Shown here: positions 54,560-63,746 of the stretch, piece by piece
Numbering within the stretch: the first letter of the stretch is position 1
Layout: the number at the start of each line of letters is the position of its first letter
From: Acaudatibacter sp963835495
GTDB taxonomy: Bacteria; Pseudomonadota; Alphaproteobacteria; Caulobacterales; Caulobacteraceae
NCBI GenBank assembly: GCA_963835495.1
Contig: CAWIFQ010000003.1
Span: forward strand, 682,001-746,000
Length of the DNA stretch: 64,000 nucleotides
Direction of reading: 5' to 3'
The notes under the pieces: generated by a model
Seen by the model: the letters and a program-made list of their open reading frames with translations, nothing else
Databases searched by the model: none
What the model was told of the DNA's origin: nothing
Program-made: the position numbers and the translations under genes

Positions 54560-55870
54560 GTGAGCGAAGCGACGCCGTCGATTTCCGTCGCGCCCGCGCC
54601 GAATCCGCCGGGCCGCCGTGGCCGTCCGGCCGCGCTCGGCTTCATCTACGCCGCCGTGCTGATGAACACGACCTCGATGGGCGTTATCGCGCCGGTGTTC
54701 CCGGTGCTGGTGAAGAACCTGACCGGGCAGGGCGATGCGGGCGCGGCGCAGATCATGGGCGTGTTCGGCGCGGTGTGGGCGCTGATGCAGCTCACCTTCG
54801 CGCCGATCTTCGGCAACCTCTCCGACCGGTTCGGGCGACGCCCGGTGTTGCTGGTCTCCATGTTCGGGCTGGCGTTCGACTACCTGATCATGGCCCTGGC
54901 CCCCAACATCGCCTGGCTGTTCGTCGGGCGGATGATCTCGGGGATCACCGCCTCGAGCGGCTCGGCGGCCGGGGCGTACGTGGCCGACATCTCGACCCCC
55001 GAGGATCGCGCCCGCAACTTCGGCCGCTTCCAGGCCGCCGCCAACGCCGGAATCCTGCTGGGACCGGCGCTGGGCGGCTTCGTCGGCGCGCTGGACCCGC
55101 GCGCGCCGTTCTGGGTGGCGGCGGCGCTGGCGTTCGCCAACGGCCTCTACGGCTACTTCGTGGTGCCGAAATCGCTGTCGCAGGAGCGGCGCGCACCGTT
55201 CCGGTGGCGCAGGGCCAACCCGGTCGGCGCGGCGGCGCTGCTGGTCAGCCACAAGGGGCTGCTCGGCCTGGCGCTGATCGTGTTCATCGCCCAGTTCGCC
55301 GGGGCCTCGTTCAACAGCATCTTCCAGTTCTACACCCACTTCCGCTTCGGCTGGGGTCCGCCGCAGGTCGCGGTGCTGCTGATGGTGCTGTCGGGCGGCA
55401 ACATCCTGATGCAGAGCCTGGTCGCGGGCTGGATGGTGAGGCGGATCGGCGAGCGCGGCGGCGTCATCGTGGGCGTGGTGCTGGGCATCGCCGGGTTCGC
55501 TGCGCTGGGGCTGGCGTCGACCGTGCCGCTGTTCTGGGGCGCGATCGGAATCGTCATCGGCGCCAACCTGACCTTCCCCAGCCTGATGTCGCTGCTGTCG
55601 AAGCGGGTCGGCGTGGACGAACAGGGGCAACTGCAAGGCGCGCTGGCGATCCTGTTCGGGCTCAGCCAGCTGATCGGCCCGATCTTCTTCACCAGCGTCT
55701 TCGCCTGGTCGATCGGAGCCGGCGCCTGGCTGCATCTCCCCGGAATCTCGCTGTTGATGGGCGCCGGGCTGATCGGGATCAACCTGGTGCTGGCGATCGT
55801 CTACGCCCGCGAGCCGGACCACCCGACACATGTCATTACCGAAAAGCCACTGGCGGCGCCGCACGGCTGA
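54560..55870 (+). CDS. MFS transporter, TetA-like (third of three)
   Basis: 436 residues. Motif A GNLSDRFGRRPVLLVSMFGL and AGILLGPALGGFVGA. GTG start with GGGGAGGG upstream. It lies 76 bases after the second copy, so it may have separate expression. Confidence 0.87.
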   Translation: MSEATPSISVAPAPNPPGRRGRPAALGFIYAAVLMNTTSMGVIAPVFPVLVKNLTGQGDAGAAQIMGVFGAVWALMQLTFAPIFGNLSDRFGRRPVLLVSMFGLAFDYLIMALAPNIAWLFVGRMISGITASSGSAAGAYVADISTPEDRARNFGRFQAAANAGILLGPALGGFVGALDPRAPFWVAAALAFANGLYGYFVVPKSLSQERRAPFRWRRANPVGAAALLVSHKGLLGLALIVFIAQFAGASFNSIFQFYTHFRFGWGPPQVAVLLMVLSGGNILMQSLVAGWMVRRIGERGGVIVGVVLGIAGFAALGLASTVPLFWGAIGIVIGANLTFPSLMSLLSKRVGVDEQGQLQGALAILFGLSQLIGPIFFTSVFAWSIGAGAWLHLPGISLLMGAGLIGINLVLAIVYAREPDHPTHVITEKPLAAPHG

Positions 55871-55913
55871 CGCCATCTTCCCGGCCCACAACGTCAACTA
55901 TGCTTTGCGAGCA

Positions 55914-57335
55914 ATGCGCCCCAATTCCAAACCGATCCTCCTCGTCTGCGTGCTGAGCCTCGCCGCCAGCGCCGCATCCTGCGCCAAGTCGCAGCCGGCC
56001 AACCTGCCTCCGCCCGACCGGCGCGAGACGCCGGCCGACGCGGCGACCATGCGGCTCTCGTTCTCGCCGATCGTGAAGAAGACCGCGCCGGCGGTGGTGA
56101 ACGTCTTTTCGCAGCGGGTGGTGCGCACCCAGGTCGACCCGTTCTGGGGGATGTTCTCGAACGGCGGCGTGCCGCAGGAACGGATCGCCCAATCGCTGGG
56201 CTCGGGTTCGATCGTCCGCGCCGACGGGGTGATCGTCACCAACCACCACGTCATCGCCGGCGCACAGGAGATCAAGGTCGTCACCGCCGACCGCCGCGAG
56301 TGGCCGGCCAAGGTGCTGCTCGACGATCCGCGCGCCGACCTGGCGGTGCTGAAGATCGAGCCGGGGGCCGAACGCCTGCCGGCCATCGCCATCGACGACG
56401 CCAGCGACGTCCAGGTCGGCGACCTCGTGCTGGCGATCGGCGATCCGTTCGGGGTCGGCCAGACCGTGACCAACGGCATCGTCTCGGCGCTGTCGCGCTC
56501 CGACACCGGCGTGAACAGCTTTTCGTCGTTCATCCAGACCGACGCGGCGATTAACCCCGGCAACTCCGGCGGCCCGCTGGTGGACATGAGCGGCGACCTG
56601 ATCGGGGTGAACACCGCGATCCTGTCTGGCTCGGGCACCTCCTCCGGCGTCGGCTTCGCAATTCCCGCCGCGCTGGTGAAGCAGGTGGTGACGACCGCGC
56701 TCGGCGGCGGGCACTCGGTGATCCGGCCCTGGCTGGGGCTGCGGCCCCAGGCGCTCACCGGAGAGGTGGCCAGGAGCTTCGGCCTCGCCAGCCCGCAGGG
56801 CGTGCTGGCGGCCGACCTCTGGCCCGACGGCCCGGCGGCGCGGGCTGGCGTGGCGCGCGGCGACGTGATCGTCTCGGTCAACGGCCAGGCGGTCAACGAT
56901 CCCACCAGCCTCAACTACGCCGTCGCCACCATGTCGCCCGGCGCCTCGGTGAACCTGCTGGTGCGCAAGGCCGGCGGGGCGGAGCACACCGTCAACGTCC
57001 GCCTGGCCACGCCGCCCGACACCCCGCCGAAGGACGAGCGCACGCTCAGCGGCCACAATCCGTTCAACGGCGCGACGGTGATCAACCTGTCCCCGGCCGC
57101 CGCGGACCAGCTCGGTCTCGATCCGTTCTCGGGCGTGGGCGTGGTGGTGACCGCCATCAGCGGCGGCTACGCGGCCAACCTCGGCCTGCAGCCTGGCGAC
57201 TTCATCCGCGAGGTCAACGGAACGCCGATCTCGACGGTCGCCAGCCTGGCCGCCGTGCTGGCGACGCCGGCGAACGGCTGGACGATCACCATCGAGCGCA
57301 ACGGCCAGACGATCAGGGCGCAGGTGCAGGGGTAG
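55914..57335 (+). CDS. HtrA/DegP-family periplasmic serine protease
   Basis: 473 residues: signal peptide (possible lipobox ending at Cys23), trypsin-like domain with His112 (TNHHVI), Asp142 (RADLAVL) and Ser218 (NPGNSGGPL), then two PDZ domains (about 275-370 and 390-473). It degrades or chaperones misfolded envelope proteins. The ATG at 55914 fits the signal peptide. Intact. Confidence 0.93.
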   Translation: MRPNSKPILLVCVLSLAASAASCAKSQPANLPPPDRRETPADAATMRLSFSPIVKKTAPAVVNVFSQRVVRTQVDPFWGMFSNGGVPQERIAQSLGSGSIVRADGVIVTNHHVIAGAQEIKVVTADRREWPAKVLLDDPRADLAVLKIEPGAERLPAIAIDDASDVQVGDLVLAIGDPFGVGQTVTNGIVSALSRSDTGVNSFSSFIQTDAAINPGNSGGPLVDMSGDLIGVNTAILSGSGTSSGVGFAIPAALVKQVVTTALGGGHSVIRPWLGLRPQALTGEVARSFGLASPQGVLAADLWPDGPAARAGVARGDVIVSVNGQAVNDPTSLNYAVATMSPGASVNLLVRKAGGAEHTVNVRLATPPDTPPKDERTLSGHNPFNGATVINLSPAAADQLGLDPFSGVGVVVTAISGGYAANLGLQPGDFIREVNGTPISTVASLAAVLATPANGWTITIERNGQTIRAQVQG

Positions 57336-57397
57336 GGCGACTGGCGCCGGGCGACGGCTTGGGTGCGCCAAGCGCCGTTCTTAGATAGCTTGGCGCG

Positions 57398-58702
57398 ATG
57401 ACGGACCTTTTCCAAGCAGCCGGCCTGACCCCGGAGGCGCCGCGGCCGCTGGCCGATCGGTTGCGGCCGCAGAGCCTCGACGAGGTGGTGGGGCAGGACC
57501 ATCTGCTGGGTCCGGAGGGGCCGATCCGGCGGATGGCCAATGCGCACCGGCTGTCGTCGATGGTGCTGTGGGGTCCGCCCGGCACCGGCAAGACCACCAT
57601 CGCCCGGCTGCTGGCCAAGGAAGCCGGCTACGAGTTCCAGCAGCTGTCGGCGGTGTTTTCCGGCGTCGCCGACCTGAAGAAGGCGTTCGAGACCGCGCGC
57701 GGTCGCCGCGCCGCCGGCCAGGCGACGCTGCTGTTCGTCGACGAGATCCACCGCTTCAACCGGGCCCAGCAGGACGGCTTCCTGCCGTTCGTCGAGGAGG
57801 GGATTGTCACTCTGGTCGGCGCCACCACCGAGAACCCCTCGTTCGAGCTGAACGGCGCGCTGCTGTCGCGCTGTCAGGTGTTCGTGCTGAAGCGCCTCGA
57901 CGACGAGGCGATGCAGAGCCTGCTGGCCAAGGCCGAGGCGTTCGAAAAGCGCGACCTGCCGCTGACGCCGGAGGCCCGCGCGGCGATGATCGCCATGGCC
58001 GACGGCGACGGCCGCTACGTGCTGACCCTGGCCGAGACCCTGTTCAACATCGCCGCCCCGACGCCGCTCTCGACCGCCGAGCTCGCGGGCGTGCTGCAGA
58101 AGCGCAGCCCGGCCTACGACAAGGACCGAGAAGAACACTACAACCTCATATCGGCGTTGCATAAATCGGTGCGCGGCTCAGACCCGGACGCGGCGCTCTA
58201 CTGGCTGGCGCGGATGCTGGAAGGCGGCGAGGATCCGCTGTTCATCGCCCGGCGGCTGGTGCGCATGGCCAGCGAGGACATCGGCGAGGCCGACCCGACC
58301 TCGCTGATCCTGGCGATCGCCGCCAAGGACGCCTACGACTTCCTGGGCAGCCCCGAGGGCGAGCTGGCGCTGGCGCAGGTCTGCGTGCACATGGCCGCCG
58401 CGCCGAAGTCCAACGCCGTCTACACCGCGTTCGGCGGCGCCTCGCGGATGGCCAAGGAGACCGGCTCGCTGATGCCGCCGGCGCACATCCGCAACGCGCC
58501 GACGCGGCTGATGAAGAACCTCGGCTACGGCAAGGGCTACAAGTACGACCCCAACACCGAGGAAGGCTTCTCCGGCCAGGACTACTTCCCCGAAGGCGTC
58601 GAGCGGCAGACCTTCTATGCGCCGAAAGGCGAGGGGGCCGAAGCGCGGGTCAAGGAGCGGCTGGAGCGCTGGGCTTCGTTGCGCAAGCGGGGCGGGGCGT
58701 GA
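57398..58702 (+). CDS. rarA: Replication-associated recombination protein A (MgsA/WRNIP1-type AAA+ ATPase)
   Basis: 434 residues. RPQSLDEVVGQDHLLGPEGP, Walker A WGPPGTGKTT, Walker B LLFVDEIHRFN, sensor GATTENPSFELN and C-terminal RQTFYAPKGEGAEARVKERL. It acts at stalled replication forks. Intact. Confidence 0.95.
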   Translation: MTDLFQAAGLTPEAPRPLADRLRPQSLDEVVGQDHLLGPEGPIRRMANAHRLSSMVLWGPPGTGKTTIARLLAKEAGYEFQQLSAVFSGVADLKKAFETARGRRAAGQATLLFVDEIHRFNRAQQDGFLPFVEEGIVTLVGATTENPSFELNGALLSRCQVFVLKRLDDEAMQSLLAKAEAFEKRDLPLTPEARAAMIAMADGDGRYVLTLAETLFNIAAPTPLSTAELAGVLQKRSPAYDKDREEHYNLISALHKSVRGSDPDAALYWLARMLEGGEDPLFIARRLVRMASEDIGEADPTSLILAIAAKDAYDFLGSPEGELALAQVCVHMAAAPKSNAVYTAFGGASRMAKETGSLMPPAHIRNAPTRLMKNLGYGKGYKYDPNTEEGFSGQDYFPEGVERQTFYAPKGEGAEARVKERLERWASLRKRGGA

Positions 58703-58753
58703 GCAGGGCTCTCTTCTCGCTGCCCCTTTGCGGGGAGTTTCCCTTTTCCGGTC

Positions 58754-58865
58754 ATCGCCGGGCGAACGTCCCGGCGATCCATGCACGCGGAGTATCGAGT
58801 GGCCGCGCCAGGCGCGGCCAGGGCGTGGCTGGCGTGCATGGGCAGCCGGGACTGACGCCCGGCTG
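58754..58865. repeat. Compound palindromic element (nested hairpins)
   Basis: Hairpin ATCGCCGGG/CCCGGCGAT (58754-58778), then an outer pair CATGCACGC (58780-58788) and GCGTGCATG (58832-58840) enclosing a perfect TGGCCGCGCC-A-GGCGCGGCCA (58800-58820), then CAGCCGGG/CCCGGCTG (58843-58865). It lies between rarA and a pseudouridine synthase. Confidence 0.8.
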
Positions 58866-58907
58866 TGACCGATCGGGTGGGACTCCCCGCAAGGGGGAGG
58901 GGGACCT

Positions 58908-59672
58908 TTGAGCTGGCCGCTCACGCCCGACGACATCGCCTTCGCCCGGTCGCTGGTGCTTTTCGAGGACGAGGCCATCATCGCGTTCGACAAGCCGCCG
59001 GGGCTCTCCAGCCAGGGCGGACGGATCAAGGCGGCGACGCTGGACGACCTGCTGGGCGCCTTCGCGCGCTCCAACGGCAAGCGGCCGGACCTCGTCCACC
59101 GACTCGACCGCGACACCTCGGGCGTGATCCTGGCGGCCAAGACCAAGCCGGCGACCGCCTTCCTCGGCAAGGCGCTGATGGGTCGGCGAGTGCTGAAGAC
59201 CTACCTCGCCCTCGTCGCGCCCGGCGCGCCCAGTCCCCGCGATGGCCGGATCGAGACGCCGCTGCGCCGCGTCTCCCAGGGCCGCGAGGTCCACATGGCG
59301 CCGTGCGACGCCGATCACCCCGACGCCGAGAGCGCGTCGACCGGCTACCGCACCTTGGCGGCGAACGACGAGGCGGCGCTGGTCGAGCTGCGGCCGCACA
59401 CCGGCCGGATGCACCAGCTGCGCGCGCACCTGGCGTCGATCGGCCGCCCGATCGCCGGCGATTCCAAGTACGGCGGGACGCTGACGCTGGCGGGCGCGCC
59501 GGTTCCGCGGCTGATGCTGCACGCCCGCGCGATCCGGTTTCCGCATCCGGCCGGCGGGGAGCGCACGCTCGAAGCGCCGATACCGGCCGACATGCGCGCG
59601 CTGATCGCCCGGCTCGGCCTGCCAGAGCCGGCGTCATCGGCTATACCGGCGGCCCAAGCCGCGTCGGGATAG
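58908..59672 (+). CDS. RluA-family pseudouridine synthase without S4 domain
   Basis: 254 residues: FDKPPGLSSQGG, catalytic HRLDRDTSGVIL (Asp in RLDRD) and ELRPHTGRMHQLRAHLASIG. TTG start after a GGGGGAGGGGG ribosome binding site. The lack of an S4 domain fits the RluA/TruC-like branch; the RNA target is unknown. Confidence 0.88.
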   Translation: MSWPLTPDDIAFARSLVLFEDEAIIAFDKPPGLSSQGGRIKAATLDDLLGAFARSNGKRPDLVHRLDRDTSGVILAAKTKPATAFLGKALMGRRVLKTYLALVAPGAPSPRDGRIETPLRRVSQGREVHMAPCDADHPDAESASTGYRTLAANDEAALVELRPHTGRMHQLRAHLASIGRPIAGDSKYGGTLTLAGAPVPRLMLHARAIRFPHPAGGERTLEAPIPADMRALIARLGLPEPASSAIPAAQAASG

Positions 59673-59675
59673 CCA

Positions 59676-60653
59676 TTGGCCGAGGTCCGCACCCTGTTCG
59701 TCGACGCCGCCGAGGACGGCGTGCGGCTGGATCGCTGGTTCCGCCGGCGCTGGCCTCACCTGAGCCACATCCAGATCAACAAGCTCGCCCGCAGCGGCCA
59801 GATCCGGGTCGACGGCGCCCGCGCCAAGGCCGAGACCCGGCTGACCGCCGGCGCCCAGATCCGCGTGCCGCCGCTGCCCGACGCCCCGCCGCCCAAGGCC
59901 CAGGACGGCCTCTCGGACCGCGATCGCAAGTTCGTCCGCGGCCTCGTGCTCTACGAGGACGACGAGGTGCTGGTGCTGAACAAGCCGGCGGGCCTGGCGG
60001 TGCAGGGCGGCACCAAGACGGTGCACCACATCGACCGGCTGCTCAGCGCCTGGGGCGAGGGGACCGAGCGGCCGCGGCTGGTGCATCGGCTCGACCGCGA
60101 CACCTCCGGCGTGCTGATCCTGGGCAAGTCGCCGGCGGCGGCCGCCAAGCTCGCCGGCGCCTTCGCCCGGCGCCGGACGCAGAAAACCTACTGGGCGATC
60201 GTGGTCGGCACGCCCAAGCCGGCCGAGGGGCTGATCGACCTGCCGCTGGCCAAGCAGGGTTTCGGCGACCGCGAAATGGTGGCGCCGGTCAGCCCCAAGG
60301 ATCCGGCGGCCGAGCCGGCGCAGACCGAGTTCGTCACCATCTCCCGCGCCGCCCAGACCGCCGCCTGGCTGGCGCTGCGGCCGATCACCGGGCGCACCCA
60401 CCAGCTGCGCGCACACATGCTGGCGATCGGCCACCCGATCCTCGGCGATCCGAAGTACTTCGACGCCAAGTCGATGGAGCTGTCCGGCGACCTGAAGCTG
60501 CAACTGCACGCGCGCCGCATCGTGCTGCCACATCCCTCGCGCGGCGAGCTGACCCTGGAGGCGCCGATCAGCCCGGAGATGCGCGCGGGCTTCGAGCGGT
60601 TCGGCTTCGAGGAGCACGAGGCGGCGGCGGACCCGTTCGCACGCCGGCCGTGA
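59676..60653 (+). CDS. rluC: RluC/RluD-type 23S rRNA pseudouridine synthase
   Basis: 325 residues: S4 RNA-binding domain (about 15-70, DRWFRRRWPHLSHIQINKL), LNKPAGLAVQGG, catalytic HRLDRDTSGVLI and RPITGRTHQLRAHMLAIG. TTG start 4 bases after the previous stop. The exact uridine target, and hence the symbol, is by family resemblance. Confidence 0.85.
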   Translation: MAEVRTLFVDAAEDGVRLDRWFRRRWPHLSHIQINKLARSGQIRVDGARAKAETRLTAGAQIRVPPLPDAPPPKAQDGLSDRDRKFVRGLVLYEDDEVLVLNKPAGLAVQGGTKTVHHIDRLLSAWGEGTERPRLVHRLDRDTSGVLILGKSPAAAAKLAGAFARRRTQKTYWAIVVGTPKPAEGLIDLPLAKQGFGDREMVAPVSPKDPAAEPAQTEFVTISRAAQTAAWLALRPITGRTHQLRAHMLAIGHPILGDPKYFDAKSMELSGDLKLQLHARRIVLPHPSRGELTLEAPISPEMRAGFERFGFEEHEAAADPFARRP

Positions 60654-62216
60654 CGCCGGAGACGTTCGTCGCGGCCCTGCGGCGGTCGATGGCGCTGCTG
60701 AACGGTGGCCGCGCGGCCGAGGCTCGTCCCGAGATCGAGCGCCTGATCGCCGCGCGGCCCGAGCAGCCGGACCCCTACGTCCTGCTGGGCCTGGCGCTCG
60801 ACCAGCTGGGAGACCCCGCCCAGGGCGAGGCGATGCTCCGCCGCGCGATCGCGCTCGCGCCGGCCAAGGCGCAGTACCCGTACGAACTGGCGCGGCTGCT
60901 GGCGCGGGCCGGCAAGCCGCTCGAGGCGGCCGAAGCCTACCGCGCCCATCTCGCCCTGGCGCCTGCACACGCCCCGGCGCGGCATAACCTCGGCGCCGCG
61001 CTGCTCGACGCCGGCCAGGCCGCCGCGGCGGAGACGGCGCTGCGCGAGGCGCTGAAGGGGGGCTACGACGCGCCGGAGACCTGGCTGGTGCTCGGCAGGG
61101 CGCTGGAGGCGCAAGGCCGCCACGGGGAGGCGGAGGAGGCCTACAGGGCGGTGCTGCAGCGCCGGGGGGCCGACGGCGACGCCCACCGCGACCTCGCCCA
61201 GCTGGTCTGGCGGCGCACCCAGGACCTCGGCGCGGCCTCGGCGGCCCTCGACGTCGCGCTGGCAGGCGGCGAGACGACCGAGCTCGTGTTGCTGAAGGCC
61301 AAGCTGCTGGAGTTCGGCGGCGATGCGGCCGGCGCGTGCGCGTTTCTGCAGGGCCGGCTGAAGCCCGACGACGCCGTGCTGCTCGCCGCCGCGGCCCAGG
61401 CCGGCCTCGCGGTCGATCCGGCGCGCGCCCTGACTTCACGCCGAGCAGGCCATCCGCCTGGCGCCGAACGACCCGGCGATCCTGCTGACGCTGTGCCAGG
61501 CGCAACTGGCGAGCGGCGATGCGACGTCGGCCGCCGCCTCGGCCAATGCGGCGCACGAACGCGCGCCGGCCGATCAGCAGGCGATCGCCTTGCTGGCGAC
61601 CGCACGGCGCATCCTCGGCGATCCCGCCTATCGCGAGAGCTACGACAGCGTGCGGACCTACCGGCTCGCGCCACCGGCGCCGTGGCGCGATCTGCCGAGC
61701 TATCTGGCCGACCTCGCCGCCGCGCTCGAGGCGCGCCACCGCCTCGCCGGCCACCCGATCGGCCAGTCGACGCGCGGCGGCGGCGAGGCCAGCCTCGACA
61801 CGCGTTTCTCGGAGGAGCCGGCGATCCGCGCCTTCTTCGCCGCGATCCGCGAGCCCATCGCCCGCCACATCGCCGCGATCGGGCAGGGCGATGCGGCGTT
61901 CCGCATCGCCGGCGCCTGGTCGGTGCGGCTGCGGCCGAGCGGCTTCCACGCCAACCACGTGCACCCGCGCGGCTGGATCTCGTCCGCCTTCTACGTCGCC
62001 CTGCCGGCCGCGGTGGGCGACGAAACGAGCCGCGCCGGCTGGCTCAAGTTCGGCGAGCCGGGGCCGCCGACGCGGCCGGCGCTGCCGCCGGAGCACTTCG
62101 TCAAGCCGGAGCCCGGCCTGCTGGCCCTGTTCCCGTCCAGCCTGTGGCACGGCACGGTCCCGTTCGGCGGCGACGAGGCGCGCCTCAGCATCGCCTTCGA
62201 CGTGGTGAGGGATTGA
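60650..62216 (+). CDS. TPR-repeat protein with C-terminal putative 2OG-Fe(II) oxygenase domain (one frameshift)
   Basis: About 521 residues when repaired. The N-terminal about 300 residues are TPR repeats (for example PDPYVLLGLALDQLGDPAQG, HNLGAALLDAGQAAAAETAL). The C-terminal 200 have the double-stranded beta-helix pattern SGFHANHVHPRGWISSAFYV and FPSSLWHGTVPF with the distal His and Arg, as in PF13759. GTG start overlaps the pseudouridine synthase stop (GTGA). An extra T at about 61436 breaks the frame after ARALT. Confidence 0.83.
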
Positions 62217-62225
62217 GCAAGGGGT

Positions 62226-62357
62226 CCGTCACCCCGGGCGCAGCGCGAAGCGCGTAGACCCGGGGCCGGAAGCGCCGCCGCCCAGATGGATATCGCCTTG
62301 GAACCGGCAGGTCCGGCCCCGGCTCGGTGCGGCTGCGCCGCTTGGCCGGGGTGACGG
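62226..62357. repeat. Nested palindromic intergenic element
   Basis: CCGTCACCCCGG (62226-62237) pairs perfectly with CCGGGGTGACGG (62346-62357). Inside, CCGGGGCCGGA (62260-62270) pairs with TCCGGCCCCGG (62312-62322). It lies between convergent genes. Confidence 0.75.
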
Positions 62358-62384
62358 TATTGAAGCCGGGTAGGCCTTCGTGCC

Positions 62385-63746
62385 CTAGGCGATGATCCCC
62401 GTCGCCGGCGCCACGGCGGCGCTGTCCGGGAAGACCACGGTGTCGAGGGCGTGGCGGTCGACGCCGTACTGGGCGGCCAGCAGGCCCTTGAACAGGCCGC
62501 GCATGTCGAGCGTCGGCGCGGTGTCGCGATTCTCGAACAGCTTGCCCTGGGCCAGCGTCGGCCAGTCGCCGACAATGCCGCCGGGCTTCAGCGCGCCGCC
62601 GAGCAGCAACGCGGTGGAGGCCGTGCCGTGGTCGGTGCCGTTGGTGCCGTTGACCCGCGCTGTGCGGCCGAACTCGGTGACCACCACCACGGCGGTGTCC
62701 TTCCAGGCCGGTCCCATGCCTTCGGCGAGGCCGTCGAGCGCCGCGTCGAGGTAGGCGAGCCGCGTCGCCAGCTGGCCCTGGCTAGAGCCCTGGCCCGCGT
62801 GGGTGTCGAAGCCGTCGATCGAGACCGCGGCCACCTCGGGTCCGCCGGGCTGGATCATGAAGCCGGCCAGGGTCGCGCCCAGCTTGCGGGCGGCGGGCAG
62901 GCCCTGGCGCAGGGTGGTTTGCAGCGCCGGTCCGCCGGCGTTGGTCGCGCCGGTCATCTCGGAGCCGGTCGCAGCGCCTGGCGCCGTCATCGCCGGCGCG
63001 GGTGCGCCGGGCGCGGACATCGCGGCGTCCGCATCGCCGGCGCTGAGCGCGGCGGTGGCGTCTTCGCCCGCGACCTTGGCCATCGCCTGGGTGGCCAGGC
63101 CGCTGGCGAGCGCGCGGCTCAGCATCGGGTCGTCGGCGTAGAGATCTTGCAGGATGCCGGGGAGGCGGGTGTCGGCGCCCGCGCCTGGACCCGGCGACCA
63201 GGACGCCGCCTCGACGCCGCCGCGCAGGATCAGCGGCGCGGTGGCGCCGACGGAGATCGCTTTCACCTTGCCCGGCCCCATCACCTGGAGCGCGCGGTTG
63301 AGCCAGCCGGAATCCGTGCCGTAGGCGGCGGTGGCGCCGTTCTCCAGCACGTCCTGCGCCTCGAAGTGCGAGCGCTCGCGGTCGGGGCTGGCGATCGCCG
63401 GCGCGATCCGCGCTTCCCCCTTCAGCGCCAGCCGGTGCACCGAGGGCAGGGCGGGGTGCAGGCCGAAGGTGTCGTCCAGCTTCAGCGCGCCGCCGGTCTG
63501 GCCGAAGCCAGGGATCGCGATCACGCCGCGCAAAGACGCGTAGTTCGGATCGCCCACCGGCGGCGAGACCGAGAGGCCGTCCATGCCGCCGCGGCAGATC
63601 ACCACCACCAGCTTGCGGGTCTCCATCGCCCCGTCGGCGCCGGCGAAAGCCTTGCGGCCGAGGAATTCGATCGAGATGCCGGCGCCAAGCACGCCGGCGA
63701 GAGCCTGGCGGCGGGACAGCACGGCGAAGGTGGGGGCGGCGCTCAT
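62385..63746 (-). CDS. DUF1501 Tat-exported protein
   Basis: 453 residues with a Tat signal (LSRRQALAGVLGAGISI). LVVVICRGGMDGLSV, SIDGFDTHAGQG and VVVVTEFGRTARVNGTNGTD HGTAS are the DUF1501 (sulfatase/phosphatase-like fold) signatures. An Ala/Gly/Pro-rich insert at about 235-275. Start overlaps the upstream gene's stop. Confidence 0.88.
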   Translation of the reverse strand: MSAAPTFAVLSRRQALAGVLGAGISIEFLGRKAFAGADGAMETRKLVVVICRGGMDGLSVSPPVGDPNYASLRGVIAIPGFGQTGGALKLDDTFGLHPALPSVHRLALKGEARIAPAIASPDRERSHFEAQDVLENGATAAYGTDSGWLNRALQVMGPGKVKAISVGATAPLILRGGVEAASWSPGPGAGADTRLPGILQDLYADDPMLSRALASGLATQAMAKVAGEDATAALSAGDADAAMSAPGAPAPAMTAPGAATGSEMTGATNAGGPALQTTLRQGLPAARKLGATLAGFMIQPGGPEVAAVSIDGFDTHAGQGSSQGQLATRLAYLDAALDGLAEGMGPAWKDTAVVVVTEFGRTARVNGTNGTDHGTASTALLLGGALKPGGIVGDWPTLAQGKLFENRDTAPTLDMRGLFKGLLAAQYGVDRHALDTVVFPDSAAVAPATGIIA

